NCBI RefSeq assembly: GCF_016808095.1
Contig: NC_068980.1
Coordinates: forward strand, 8,590,501-8,654,500
DNA length: 64,000 bases
Origin: Vigna angularis
Taxonomy: Eukaryota; Streptophyta; Magnoliopsida; Fabales; Fabaceae
Direction: 5' to 3'
Shown in pieces: positions 1-11,640 of the stretch (position 1 is its first letter; every line of letters starts with the position of its first letter). Position numbers and translations under genes: made by a program. The notes under the pieces are model-generated. The model ran no database searches and was not told the origin of the DNA. It was given only the letters and a program-made list of their open reading frames with translations.

Positions 1-758
1 CAGTTTCATTCTACTACTCACCCCTTCATTGTGGACGTTGTTGATGTTGTGGCTGATGGTCACTGTGGGTATAGATGCATTGCTGTGTTGTTGGGACTCG
101 GAGAAGATTATGGCCCGTTGTGAGGAATGAGTTGTACAAAGAACTCAGTGCTTGGCGTGATGAATATGCAAGCCTAGTAGGAGGCTATGATAGACTAGAA
201 GAACTGAGGTCCTCTTTGTTGGTGCAGTCACTGTCCGCGGTAAGTGTTTCCCGTTTTATGTAGTTTCTTTATTACATGGTTTTTTCTAACAACTTTTATT
301 CATAACAGGCTAACACGAGCAAGTGGATGACATTACCAGACATTGGTTATGCAATTGCTAACCGATATAACGTTATCTTAGTGTGTTTGTCATACTCTCA
401 AAATTATACTATCTTTCCACTACGTTCCACACCACCTTCTAATATCACTCAACATCGCTTAATTTGTATAGGACATGTTCATGGATGTCATTTTGTGCAG
501 GTAAGTGCATTTTGTTATGAATTTATTTTAAAATTACTTATCACTCAATTATATTTTGTTATTTGTATAATGTAGGTTAAGCTACAAGAAGGTTGTCCGT
601 TGCCCACGGTGAATATCATGTCCTCAACCCACTGTTATCCTGAGGCACGAGCGTGGTCATCTATTTATACTAGTACGATGCACGCATTTGAACAGTTGAT
701 GGACATAACAACATCTTATGTTGACATAGGTGATTCATTATATTTATATTATGTATGA
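1..758 (+). pseudogene. OTU-type cysteine protease gene of a mobile element, 5' end outside window, frameshifted
   Basis: Three exons can be read: 1-239, 309-500 and 576-758, with GT-AG introns and phase-0 junctions throughout. The first exon encodes an OTU catalytic-loop pattern (ADGHCGYRCIA, catalytic Asp and Cys near bases 52-70). The second ends with GCHFVQ, which fits the catalytic His region, and the third ends at a TGA at 756-758. OTU proteases cleave ubiquitin-like conjugates; plant versions of this type are carried by transposons. The reading frame breaks at about 108-112: DY is followed by a stop, whereas deleting-one-base-earlier logic (one T missing) puts the rest in frame as PVVRNELYKEL. 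The gene therefore looks inactivated, or the base call is wrong. It converges on the PMD gene ending at 1082, and both appear to belong to the same element. The start codon lies left of the window. Confidence 0.7.
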
Positions 759-1081
759 AGATATGTAGAAATACACTATTATATTTTGTTATTTAAGTAC
801 TTATTGTCAGTATTCATGACAATTATATTTTTATTATTCGTGATATTTATGTAGTATTTATTTATATATGATCATATTTATATTACTTGTTGTTAATTAA
901 GTTCTTATTTTTATCCACTTAAACATATAAATATTTGATCATCTATATAACCAATATAAAAGAACATGTAACTCAAAATGAAAACATTGAAATTATAAGA
1001 AATTATAAATGTCTATTACAAATACAAAGATAATAGAAAGTCCTGTAATACATAATCAGAAAAAGGAAATATAAAGTCCCA
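759..1081. other. Spacer between the convergent OTU and PMD genes
   Basis: AT-rich 3' flanks of both genes. Nothing coding is visible. The two stop codons face each other about 320 bp apart. Confidence 0.6.
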
Positions 1082-3120
1082 TCAATTAGACGTCGACCGT
1101 CTACCACGCACATGCCTCTGCTCTCTCCTAGTGGTGGAATATTCGTCGATGCCTTCATTAGCAATCTGAAGCAGGTCCACTGACACCTGATGTGCAACAG
1201 TACCCTCGGTGACATGACGACACGATATCAAGGACTGTAACATTCTCGCCATTCGCCTAAATCTAGCCTGTATTATAATTATATCAAACAATTAAATAAA
1301 CAAGGTGATCAAAATTTAATAATATAAGCAATGAAAAATAATATACCAGGGCGCCAGATGGTGAAGGTGGAGACGATCTACGATGGGGTCGTGCCTCCCG
1401 TGGAACATCGGGGCGTTGTCTAGGTGCAAGAGCCGGTCGCGCGTCATCTGCAGCAACAATAATATAAGGATGCGAAACCCTCCTGAACCACTGAATGTAC
1501 CCATCAACACAGTCAGAAGGGGATGCTGCATGTCTGACATTACTCACAACGTGAGCTCTGAAGTGCAACCACATATGATCAATGGCCACTACATCTGCAT
1601 CTGGAACCGTAGTCGGTGATCGTGGAATGTCTTGCTGAAACCCAAATTGCCTCAGCACACGCTCAGGCAAATGACGACAAAGGGTGTCACCAATCCGAAT
1701 CCATCCAGAATACATACAGATGCCGAAGAATGGCCGAATGCCCCGATGCCCCTCATACGGATGCCATACAACTCCACTGTATGTCAGCGCATCCAACTGT
1801 GATCGAATCTCTGTGAGAGTGGAACTCTGCCTAGGGCTCTGCCACCTCATGGCACGTGGTGTGGTGTCATCGTAAGAAGCTACCAACCGCCTCCTCCCCA
1901 TACTAGGGAAATGTTCGTATATCCAACTCTAAAAAATAATTATTCAATTAAATTTCATCCATCTTCGAACATGGAAATAAATACATGAAATAAATGTCAA
2001 AGTTATAACTGTACCTGAAATAGAGTCAAATATCCAGCCATCTGCTTCGTGGAGGCGAGACTCGCATCCCCGAGCTGGTCGTACAAATAGGCGAGTGCAG
2101 CAACACCCCAGGCATATCTGTCACACGCGTGTACGTCTCTAAATAACAATAAGTAAGACACGCGTATAGAACTGGCACTCTTATTTGCAAAAATTGTGCA
2201 TCCTACTAGATGCAACAAATATGCTCTAGTAGCATAGTCCCAATGCTGCGACTCACACCTCTGAACATATATCTCTCTAAGCCAGCTGAGTCTGACTTTC
2301 GGACCACATGCGTCCTCCATCTCAGAACCTGATGTGCCACCATCAACGCCGAGTAGTTGCACAAGGGCTGTACGAGCCTCCTCAAACTCCAACTCCTCCA
2401 AATCACACATTTGCCCCATCACGGGCAGGTGAAGTAATGTCGAGACGTCATCAAGAGTAATCGACATCTCCCCTATAGGGAGATGGAAACTACTGGTCTC
2501 AAAATGCCACCTCTCTATGAATCCGAGGAGTAACCCCTTATCAACGTAATCATAACAAATCCCTGTAAGAGGCATCAAACTGGAATTCAACACAATGTCT
2601 TGAATTCCCTCGTGGCATGGTCCTAACTTATTTACTTTTTTTTCGTGGGAGATCAACTTCAGTGTGTCCCCTCGATCCTACACATCAATATTTAATAAAT
2701 TTTCTATTAAAAAAATAATAAAATAAATTTTATTTTTGCACTCACCCGGCCTTGGGAAATAGCATAAGCTACATGCTGAACATAGTGCGTCAGCAATGAA
2801 TGATCGTGTGGACCTCCAGGAAATCCAGCGACATCCTCTTGTATGTCATGAACATCTGCATGCTCCTCCTCATCGTCATCATCGTTACGGGCCTGAAATG
2901 CATTCTCCTCTCCATGAGTCTCATACGCCTCATATGTTTATTCCTCAACGACTCGCTCCTCAGCTATGGGGTCATGCTGGATAGGAGCTGCCCGACTTCT
3001 ACGAGCAGAAACGGTAGGTCTTCTTCGAGCTTCGCCCTGCGACGAACTCTCTCCTCGAGAACTCTCTCCTCGAGAACTCTCACCTCGAGAATTAAAAGAT
3101 GCACCACGTGTTCTTGCCAT
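1082..3120 (-). pseudogene. MAIN-like plant mobile domain (PMD) protein gene with one in-frame stop
   Basis: Four exons are joined by GT-AG introns: 3120-2746, 2677-2015, 1928-1347 and 1267-1082. Every exon is a multiple of three, giving about 601 codons. Exon 1 starts MARTRG and is rich in Ser/Arg/Gly repeats (RGESS three times), then becomes acidic. Exon 2 holds the core plant mobile domain, with LLLGFIERWHFETSSFHLPI followed by GEMSITLDDVSTLLHLPVMG, typical of MAIN-like / 'protein phosphatase 7 long form homolog' proteins. Exon 3 continues with SWIYEHFPSMGRRR. The 61-residue last exon ends in an Arg-rich tail. PMD proteins occur both as cellular silencing and genome-stability factors and inside transposons. 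The flanking OTU gene and the terminal repeat at 4.1 kb favour a transposon copy. One lesion is visible: TAA at 2938-2940 interrupts exon 1, while the frame continues sensibly on both sides of it. No other break was found, so it is recently disabled or has a single wrong base. Confidence 0.8.
2938..2940 (-). other. Premature TAA in exon 1 of the PMD gene
   Basis: On the minus strand the codons read GAG GAA TAA ACA TAT GAG. The peptide sense resumes immediately as TYEAYETHGEEN and runs to the exon 1 donor at 2745. A single-base substitution would explain the stop. Confidence 0.7.
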
Positions 3121-3656
3121 TTCTAACAATAATTAGTTTATTTAATTTCAAAAATTAAAATAAATTATTGTTTCAAATATCATTAATAAACTATAAAAAA
3201 TGCAATTCAAAATAAATTAAACTAATAATAATTAATTTATTAACTTACAACAAAAATTAAATAAAAGAAACAATTAGCTAATTAATTAAAATAATATATT
3301 TAAATACATTTTCATTTAATTATTATTAAATTAATTATTATTACAAATACAAATTTACTATAAATAAAATAAATACAAATACAAATTTACTAATATTAAA
3401 TAAATTAAATTGATAATATTTATTTTAAGAAATAAAAATAATTTAAATATATAAAAGTTTTCGTATCTAATTCTTAATCAATTTATTTACAAACTACAAA
3501 TAAAAAATTTTATAAAATATTCAAATAATAATCTAAGTCAAAAGAAAATTTAAAAACATTTAACAATAACAATAAATATATCAAATATATAAATATATAT
3601 TTCAGTTATAATAATTTAAAAACAATAAAAAAAATAAAAAAAATGCAGCACAGCCG
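3121..3656. other. AT-rich 5' flank of the PMD gene
   Basis: Extremely AT-rich stretch made of repeated TAAATTAAT-like words. It would contain the PMD promoter, but no convincing minus-strand TATA position can be chosen among so many AT runs. Confidence 0.4.
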
Positions 3657-3756
3657 AAACGGATGTGGGACATCCGTTTGCCTTCGACGGATATCCCACA
3701 TCCGTCGACGGAAGTCGGACATCCGTCGAAGGCAAACGGATGTCCCACATTCGTTT
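3657..3756. repeat. 36-nt inverted repeat (hairpin) of CATCCG motifs in the PMD/OTU element
   Basis: Left arm 3657-3692 and right arm 3721-3756 are reverse complements with one mismatch, separated by 28 nt. The arms themselves contain smaller palindromes (ACGGATGTGGGACATCCGT). The same words recur near 19.8-20.75, 42.0 and 43.13-43.27 kb in related elements. Short open frames crossing it on both strands are artefacts of the palindrome. Confidence 0.85.
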
Positions 3757-4039
3757 TAGCCTTTCGTGCACAGTAAAATCGTCGACAGAGCACGGGGTGA
3801 AAGAACCAACCTGGAACGCAGATCTGCTCTTCCACGCTGTTCCTCCGCACACGCTATTCCTCCGCACCAGTCTTGCTCCACACCAAACGATCTTCTACAA
3901 AAACGAAAAACAAAGAAGAAAGAAGAAATGGAGAAAAATGGAGAAGTTGGAGAGGTTACGGAAGTGAGGGAGAGGTTACGGAAGTGAGAAGTGAGAGATG
4001 GAAATGAAAGGTTGGTAGGTGTAGGGCAGTAAATGAAAA

Positions 4040-4161
4040 GTAAAAAATTTTTACTTTAGGATATAATTGAAATTATATAAAATTGAGTTAGGACATAATT
4101 GGAATTATATAAAATTGGGGAGGTGGAGGGAGAAGTACGTGGGGGTGGAGGGAACAACGCC
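4040..4161 (-). mobile_element. Right terminal repeat of the PMD/OTU Mutator-like element
   Basis: Read on the minus strand from about 4161 the sequence is GGCGTTGTTCCCTCCACC, then a second CTTCTCCCTCCACCTCC. This matches the termini of the 1.2-kb elements at 42.53 kb (AGCGTTACTCCCTCCACC) and 19.69 kb. The left terminus lies outside the window, so no target duplication can be checked. The exact last base (4160-4163) is inferred by alignment to the 42.5-kb copy. Confidence 0.65.
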
Positions 4162-7100
4162 CTAAATAAAAATACAAATACTCTAACTTGAAGCACCAGT
4201 GGTAGAATAGTATTCTGCTACGGTACACCGCATTTTCTTTTTCGTTTTTTTTTCTAAATATGGATGATAATATTCATTTGATAAATGTAGGGTTTGATTC
4301 GAGAAAGCTGGAATCAAATAAAGGGTTTAAAGAAAAGTAAAATAGTAGGGTATATCCTGATACTGAACCTGTGATCAGAATTTTGATTATTTTGTATACT
4401 TTGAAGGTTCCAATTGGTTTGGCCTTGTATGATGATAATGGTTCATATATTGGCAATATCTCTCAGTGGAAAATGTGACGTAAACATTATTAGGATGAAG
4501 CATCATCATGCATAAATAAAGTCACCTTAGTTTATGTGGATGTAGCGTCATCAGATTCAATTATTTTAACTTTGCATTCCATATTTTAAAACCAAATTGA
4601 TTTGTCACAGGATTATCTTAGTTGAAGGATAAAATGTTAATGTGCCCATAAGAAAAGTTTTACTTTTTAAATTATTAGAAATGTTACTGTTTTTATGTGT
4701 TTCTGGTGGGGTAAAGGTTTAACTCTTCACCATACTCCAAGTCTCTAAAGGAGTCAAAGATAATTCTTCATGTTAATGATGGTTAACTGTGTGAGAGATT
4801 AACAGTAGAAGACAATCTGATGCTTAAGTTAATATATGATTTTCGGTTAGCAAAATGATTAATGCATATTGTGCACATGATATTTAAAAAAAATTTTATT
4901 TATAATAGTTGTAATGAATATTTACTTTTTACTAACTAATAACAGTCTAACTATATCTTAATTTGTACTAAGAACTTAATGAATCATTACTACTAATAAT
5001 TTGATCATATTATTCATTTACATTAGACACGATCTAGAGAAATTCTACGTAGAAAAATTTAACATTGAAAGAAGAAGATTATATGATCGATTTTAATAAA
5101 AACAATATGCATAATCGACATAAAATTAACCTAAGTGGTCGGCGAAGATAAATGACCTAATAGTACTAAATCCTTCAAAAAATTTACCTTTTAAAGTTTT
5201 ATCGTCAAAAATATTGAAAGTGTTAAAAATTTAACTCAATTTTGTTGAAGATGGAAATGAGATGGTGGTTGGCTCTCTGTTCTCCTACAACGAGGGAAAA
5301 TTGGTTGAATGTATAGATACATATTTGTTCTTCAATTATACACATTTTAATAAAAATAATACAAGGAATTTTATGTCATTTTTCATATGACATTTTTTAC
5401 ACCTTTTTTTTGTTGTTGTTGATTACATCAATCATATTTAATATAAATTTTCATCTCTCTCTGTTTAAATTTATTCACTTTCTCTCAATTTAGAGAATCC
5501 TAACTTTTACCTATTTTCTCTATTTTCTTCTCTGTTTTACCTTACTCTAATTCAAACAAAGCTAATTAAGTTAGTACATTCTATCAAGGACCTAGTTAAA
5601 ATCTCGTATTGTGCTCAAATACTACAACTTATTTCATTAATTTTGATTTAATTTTACATTTTAAAATATCTTAGTTGAATATATTATTACTATTTACAGG
5701 TGTTATAAGATATGAAAGGAAAACGACCTTTGATTATATCTTTTCCCTGTTTCTAATAGGTTTTTGTCTATACATTTTGAACAGTTTTTTTCCTTGTCGA
5801 ATTTATTCGTTTAATATGGCGCAATGATAATTTCTTCTGGAAGTGAGCATTCAGATGAGCCGAGACCCTCAACTGCCTATAGAAAAATGACTAATTTTAT
5901 AATTTTCTAAATGATTTACTGCTATTTAGAATGATCAATTTATTAAACTAATTATTTATTACTTTGTAATGTAAATAATTGTAGTGTGGACAATGAAATC
6001 CATATCTTTATCTTTTCCTATCATTACTTTTCGAGATGAATTAACTATGTTATGTGAGTAACATAGCATGTTTTCCTCCCAATAATATTCTTTCAACAGT
6101 TGCACTTTTCTGTATATAATAATTTGATTTTTTTTTTCTTTCCTCCCTTTTCACTCACTAGATAGATTTTATTATTTTCACCTTTTAATACAAGTTTTAT
6201 TTTTTCTATTTTAACCTTTCTCAAAAAGACAACAAGTTTATTTTAAGTTTAACTATATATTTGTTCATTGTATTTGTTAGATTGGTTCAATTTCCTTTTG
6301 CATTTCTTTTTTTGGTTAATTAAGTTTTTATTTTTCTTAAAATTAATTTAGATTAAAATTTACATCGTGTCCATATATATAGTGTCTTCACCTGTTACGT
6401 GTCAATTTGTAATATTTTAAATTATTTTAATTTTTTTTAATTTTATTTTGTTTTCTAAAACAAACATAAATGTTAAGTCATTATTGTGGCATGTGATAAT
6501 AATAATGTTTTTATTGTTGCATGACAATGTTATCACGTATTAATTTTATTGTTGCATAACAATGTTTTTTTTTTCAATTTAATTCATATTGATTCAACCT
6601 TTTTTTTAAGTAGAGTAATTTGGTCCATCTCGAATTTGACACCAAATTAATAATTACTTTTAATTACAACTTAGGTATATATATTAATAATCTTTTAAAG
6701 TTTATACATTAAATCATTCTGATTAAATATTTAAATTAAATTTTGTTTTACATTTTTACATAAAGAATATCTATTTAAACTTATATTTCAAAAAAAATAC
6801 TAAAAAATGTAAATGTAAAGTGACACATGTAATTTTAAGAAATTTATATTTGTCACATTAAAAATTTAAAAATTACAAATGTCATTTTACATTGATGTTA
6901 TTAATATTTTTAAAAAATTATAAGTTGAAAAAAGGGTTTTTTTTTCATGTAAAAAAATTAATTTGAATATTTAAGTAGAATAATTTAATAATAAATTCTA
7001 AAAAAAATTAACATGTATATTTAAATTGTAATTAAGTTAATTACTAATTTTTATACGTGTCATTTAGTTTGATAGTTCAAAATAGGTTAACAATGTCTAT

Positions 7101-7421
7101 ATAAGTGTGGTTCAGGTCTTTGTATTTGACTGAACATAGAAAATCTTTCTGTATTTTTTACGCCTTTATAAATACGTCTTACCTTGTTTTCTTCTCTGTG
7201 CTTCAATGGTATATTCCAATATGTATCAATAAAAATAAAAATAAAATTGATATAAAAAACTCCATTTTTGGACAATTTTCTTTTTAATATTTTGAGAAGG
7301 AAAAGAGTTTGTAATTTTAGTTTATTTATAAGAGACCTTTTATAAAATATAGATACAAAAGTTGTTTTTTTAACTTATAAATAAGTTAGTTTTATGAAGA
7401 AAAAAAAACTATTTTCTTATT
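4162..7421. other. Intergenic AT-rich DNA with no supported gene
   Basis: No frame longer than about 60 codons and no family match. A 40-codon + frame at about 4347-4478 is the only stretch with a coding feel and is not recognised. 6240-7080 contains T-rich and A-rich blocks in opposite orientation that could be a decayed inverted-repeat element, but the arms are too degenerate to define. Confidence 0.5.
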
Positions 7422-7430
7422 TTTTTAATA

Positions 7431-7710
7431 GGTTTAATTATTTCGGACATCCCTATTTGTGCAGAATCGTCTCAAATTGGTCTTCGTATTTTGAATGTAA
7501 TTAGGTCCCTTTTTGTGAAAAATTGAATCAATTTGGACATCGCTATTAATTGGGATGGACAACATTAAAAATTGTGCTTCATGGCTTGGTGATTGAGCAA
7601 ATTTTATTGACGTGGCAGACTTTGGTGGTATGAGGTGGATTATTTTTATTAATAGTTTTAAAAAACTTTAATTTTATCAAAACACAACGTTTTAATTAGG
7701 GAAACATGAT
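7431..7710 (+). repeat. Left TIR of Pack-MULE
   Basis: Aligns with the reverse complement of 8630-8890. Landmarks in both arms are TTTCGGACATCC, GTGAAAAATTGAATCAATTT, AAAAATTGTGCTTC and GAGGTGGATTATTTTTAT. The left arm has an extra ~18-bp insertion near 7600. Confidence 0.85.
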
Positions 7711-7794
7711 TAAAAGTTAGAGATATGTGGTTTGCTTCTTCGGTGCGTGCCAAATTGGGGAAACTTTCTTACAACAGAACGACATTGTTTAAGC

Positions 7795-8629
7795 ACAAGT
7801 GACGAAGCTCGGACACGGAGGGTTCGGTTCGGTTCACTTCACAAAGCGACTTTGCCTTCCAGCCAAACCGTGGCGTTGAAGGTTATAGACTTTCCCGGGT
7901 CAATCTAGGGGGAGAGAGAGTTCCACAACGAGTTGACGCTGTGTTTGAATCTGAAGTTGTCGTTTGTTATTTCATTGCTCGGTTTTTCTTTGAACCGGCA
8001 CGGTCGGAAGCTGGTTCTAGTTTACGAGCTGATGCCGAACCGGAGTTTGCAGGACGCGTTGTTGGATCAGCAGTGTCTGGAGCTGATGTGTTGCGGGAAG
8101 AGGTTTGACATTGTTGTTTCGGTGGTGATGGGGTTGGAGTATTTGCACCACACGTGTGAGCCTCTAGTGATTCATGGGGATATAAAGCCGAGTAATGTGT
8201 TACTGGATGGGGATTTTGGAGTGAAGATTAGGGATTTTGGGCTTGATAGGGTTAAGGCGATGGAGGATCTAGGAATGGTGGAGGAGAAGAAGGAAGGGGT
8301 TGTGGAAATTGCGGTCGAGGAGTTTGGGGTAATGGAGGAGGGGGAGAGTGTGAGTGTGGTGGATGTTGACCGGTCGTTGGAGAGTTGTCTTGTGAGGGTT
8401 GTCGATTACTCGGACGCGTCGTTGGTGGGGGTGATAAGTTGAGTGTGGTGTTGGATGGGTGCTTTGAGTTGATAGTGAGAATGTGAATTTGAATAAGAAG
8501 AAGGGTGGTGGTGGTTCAAGGAGGGATTGGTGGTGGGGGCAGGAGAGTGGGGAGGGGGGAATTTGGGAGAGTGAAGGATTATGTGATGGAGTGGATCGGG
8601 AGTGAGATTAAGAAAGAGAGGCCCATGGA
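7795..8629 (+). pseudogene. Captured receptor-like Ser/Thr kinase fragment (At4g25390-type)
   Basis: Bases 7802-7840 encode a glycine-rich loop (KLGHGGFGSVH). A frameshift then leads to TVALKVIDF (the lysine of subdomain II), a stop, and GEREFHNEL. The open stretch 7933-8442 carries KLVLVYELMPNRSLQDALL, GLEYLHH, the catalytic loop HGDIKPSNVLLD and the DFG motif (IRDFGLDR). After the TGA at 8440-8442 a shifted frame still reads RVKDYVMEWIGSEIKKERP, typical of this receptor-kinase subfamily, and stops at the TIR edge. At least one frameshift in the ATP-binding lobe, internal stops and loss of both protein ends make it non-functional. It carries no introns in the captured stretch. Subfamily assignment is from motif memory, not a search. 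Confidence 0.85.
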
Positions 8630-8890
8630 AAATCTGATTAAAAGTTGTGTTTTGATTAAATTAATGTTTTTTAAAACTGTACATAAAAATAATCCACCTC
8701 AGGCCACCAAAGTCTGTAGCTCAGTCACCAAGCCACGAAGCACAATTTTTAACGTCATTCATCCCAAATAACGACGAGATTCAAATTGATTCAATTTTTC
8801 ACAAAAAAAAAACCTAATTGAAAACATTCAAAATACGAAAACCTACTTGAACGATTATGTACAAATAAGGATGTCCGAAATGATTAAACC
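8630..8890 (-). repeat. Right TIR of Pack-MULE
   Basis: Inverse partner of 7431-7710. It begins directly after the captured kinase sequence ends at about 8629. Confidence 0.85.
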
Positions 8891-8899
8891 TTTTTAATA

Positions 8900-11640
8900 T
8901 TTTGTAAAATTGTATTTAAAGAAAACTCAAATGTACTAGTTTATACATTTATTAACTATTTTAACACATAATTTCATCCACCATTTATAATTACAAGATA
9001 TAAGGCTCTTATATCAATTATTATATTTTTAAAAAATATATATAAAGGATACTTGATATTAATGACCATTTCTAACTCGTATAAAAAATTTAGAAAATAT
9101 CTTCAATTTAAAAGAAAAAAATGAATTTATAATTTTTTTCTAATATATGGTTCATTTGATTTATTATTGTGAAATATGAGACTTCCACCAATGAATTCTT
9201 AATAACTTATAACACTGAGTTATAAATCAGTTTTTCATCTTTAAGTAGCTTTTATTGCTTCACAAATACATTGTAGTGTTTTGTTCTTATCCATAGCTTT
9301 ATATTATTGGATTTGTTCAGAAATAGAATGAAGAATTTGTGAAGTTGGTGGAGCCTGGTAATTGGTATTTGTCTCCTTAACAGGAAACTTATCAATAAAT
9401 GGTTTACTTTTCCGAACAAGTACTGCTTTATTCAACCAACTTTGCACTTTAACTGTTCTTTTAATCTTTCTTTGGTAATAAAATAAACATAATCTTATCT
9501 CCAAATCCCCAACTGCTTTTCACCAAACACAGTGCAAATTTCTGGATTTTGTGTCTTGTAGATTCCGGAAAATAGAGATGGGTAATGTTATTAACATTAT
9601 TAACATGATTGGAATCTTTTGACTGTGCTTGATTTGATTAGATATTGAAGGTGTTTTTGGATTTAAGAGATGTAAAAGTACGTTATTTTTTTTTTAATTT
9701 CAAGTCAAAAACACTGAAAAGTTAGTTTTTTTAAAATGAATAAGAGATAATGAAAATATAAATTTCATTTATTTTATTTGAAATAAGTAAATAAATAAGT
9801 TTATTGAAGAAAAATATCACTTTTACTTTTTAAATAAAATTATGTTAAACATAATTATAAATTTTGATATCTTCACTGATATTCCAAAGTCTACTAATTA
9901 TTTATCATTATATGAAAATTTATTAAAATAATATAAAAAATATCATTATAAAAATTTATTAAAATAAAATAAAAAATAAAAAGTATGAGGGACTATACCA
10001 AATTTATAATAAATAAAATTTATTATATTATTTTCATAAACGAAACAACCATAGTTTGCTTGAATATTGAAAATTTTCAATACAAACGAATTAAAAAAAT
10101 ATATGCTTCTTAGATATTTCTAGCCATAAACACTAATTTTTCAATTTTAAAAATAGCATAAAAAATCTCAATTGGATCATGAAATCTTTTATAAATTTCC
10201 AATTTCCAAATCATTTAAATAATTGCACTTTTTGATAGTAACTTCATTTACTTTAAGAAAATGACTACAGTGAGACTTCATAAATTGAACAATCAAATTA
10301 AAAAAAAAGTGCAAATCATAAAAAATTCATTCAACCATACACATAGCAATAGAATAATGAAAAAACAAATAAGAGAAAGATTCAACATTATTGTCACACA
10401 AAGAACACGTAAAGCATAAAATCATTCATTCTTTTTAACATTCGAATTAATAGGTAAATTATCATACAACAACGTTCAAAGAACTAAAGGTTTAACTGGT
10501 GGCACCTCATCTAACCAAATCAAGTTTCCTCAATCCATACATTTCATACCAGAAGAGCAAAACTAATTTGTAAATTTTTGAGAAAACATACAAGTATCAT
10601 CTAGAATCCAATTAGGTACATTATCTTCCTCATCAACTATTAAAAAAAGAAAATTCACATTCATTTGGAACAAAAAAGAAGGAAAGTTTCAATGAGTACT
10701 TGTACAAACCAAACTAACAATAGATAAGGATGATAAAGCGAGGCGGGTCGCACTAGGCCAACACACAAGCCCACACAAAAAACGTAGGACAGGTTGAGAT
10801 TTCAGGTCCACCAACCCACAACCTACGCAGGCTTGGGACGGGGTAGGGCGAGCAAGCCAACTACACGCATAAAAAAATAATATTGCACCTGTGTATGTTG
10901 GTTACTTTCCTTATAACCTTCTATAAGACATTCCAAATTCTTGTTTGAGTGGAAAAAAAACCACTATTATGTATACTGAATATGCTAAAATCTCAAGAAT
11001 TCATCATACATATTAAATTAAGAATATGAATATGATGAAAATGTTGAATTATTAATTTAGCATTAATCTCTCCAAAGTCTCTGCTTAATTTGATGAACTT
11101 GTTAAAGTTTTCCAATTTAAAGGTTTTATCACAAGAAATTATAAGAAAAAGAGAGTCAGCTCACAAACTTGCCTACCAAGACTTATGTAGGGTATATCAG
11201 ACTATTGACCCTTATTTTCAAAGCATCACATTTTATAGACCAATTATGGGATGGATTTAAACGGGTCGGACCCACATGCATTGTCACCCTAAGAAGAGAA
11301 TATAGTTTTATTTTATCAAAATAAGAAATTTTAACCAATTTAAAAGGACAAATATTACAATACCAAGAATCATTCCAAATATCAATATAATCACTCTTAC
11401 TTAATGTCAAAAAAATATTTTCAAAAATAATATTATATACCTCTTTAATATCATCCAAATTAACCATGATTTAAATAATATTTATTTCTTAAGTCATATG
11501 TTTAAATTAGGAGATGTAAAATACTCTAAAGATGGTGATAATTTAAATCTTTTAAATTTTCTATTTTAACTATTATTATTATTATTATTATTATTACTAT
11601 TATTATTATAATGGTAAGAATTCTTAGTATACTATTTCAT
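8900..11640. other. Intergenic DNA, mostly unrecognised
   Basis: No supported gene. A 66-codon minus frame at 9304-9504 has ordinary amino-acid composition but matches nothing I know. GC-richer edges near 10735-10870 and 11230-11295 (GGCGGGTCGCAC and, inverted, GGGTCCGACCCG) resemble the inverted ends of hAT-like elements, but no target duplication is clear. A (TTA)n run lies at about 11570-11610. Confidence 0.45.
10733..11293. mobile_element. Possible hAT-like non-autonomous element (decayed)
   Basis: Left edge AGGATGATAAAGCGAGGCGG and inverted right edge AGGGTGACAATGCATGTGGG are similar and both lead into GGGTC/GACCCG words, as in many plant hAT MITE-like elements. The arms diverge quickly and no 8-bp duplication could be settled, so this is tentative. 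Confidence 0.35.

Larger units (their letters stand above)
7431..8890. mobile_element. Pack-MULE with captured receptor-kinase fragment
   Basis: Terminal inverted repeats of about 260-280 bp start GGTTTAATTATTTCGGACAT at 7431 and end with the reverse complement at 8890. They stay alignable to about 7710 on the left and 8630 on the right. A perfect 9-bp direct repeat TTTTTAATA flanks them (7422-7430 and 8891-8899), the typical Mutator target-site duplication. No transposase is encoded. The interior is a decayed piece of a protein kinase gene, so this is a gene-capturing non-autonomous MULE. Confidence 0.9.

Noticed and set aside
3602..3987. Four overlapping frames of 70-100 codons on both strands
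   Set aside because: They arise from the palindrome at 3657-3756, share its repeated words and have no codon or domain support.
4347..4478. Coding-like + stretch with GLALYDDNGSYIGNISQW
   Set aside because: Short, isolated and unmatched to any family I know; could be a captured exon, but support is insufficient.
9304..9504. 66-codon minus frame with normal composition
   Set aside because: No recognisable motif and no flanking exons.
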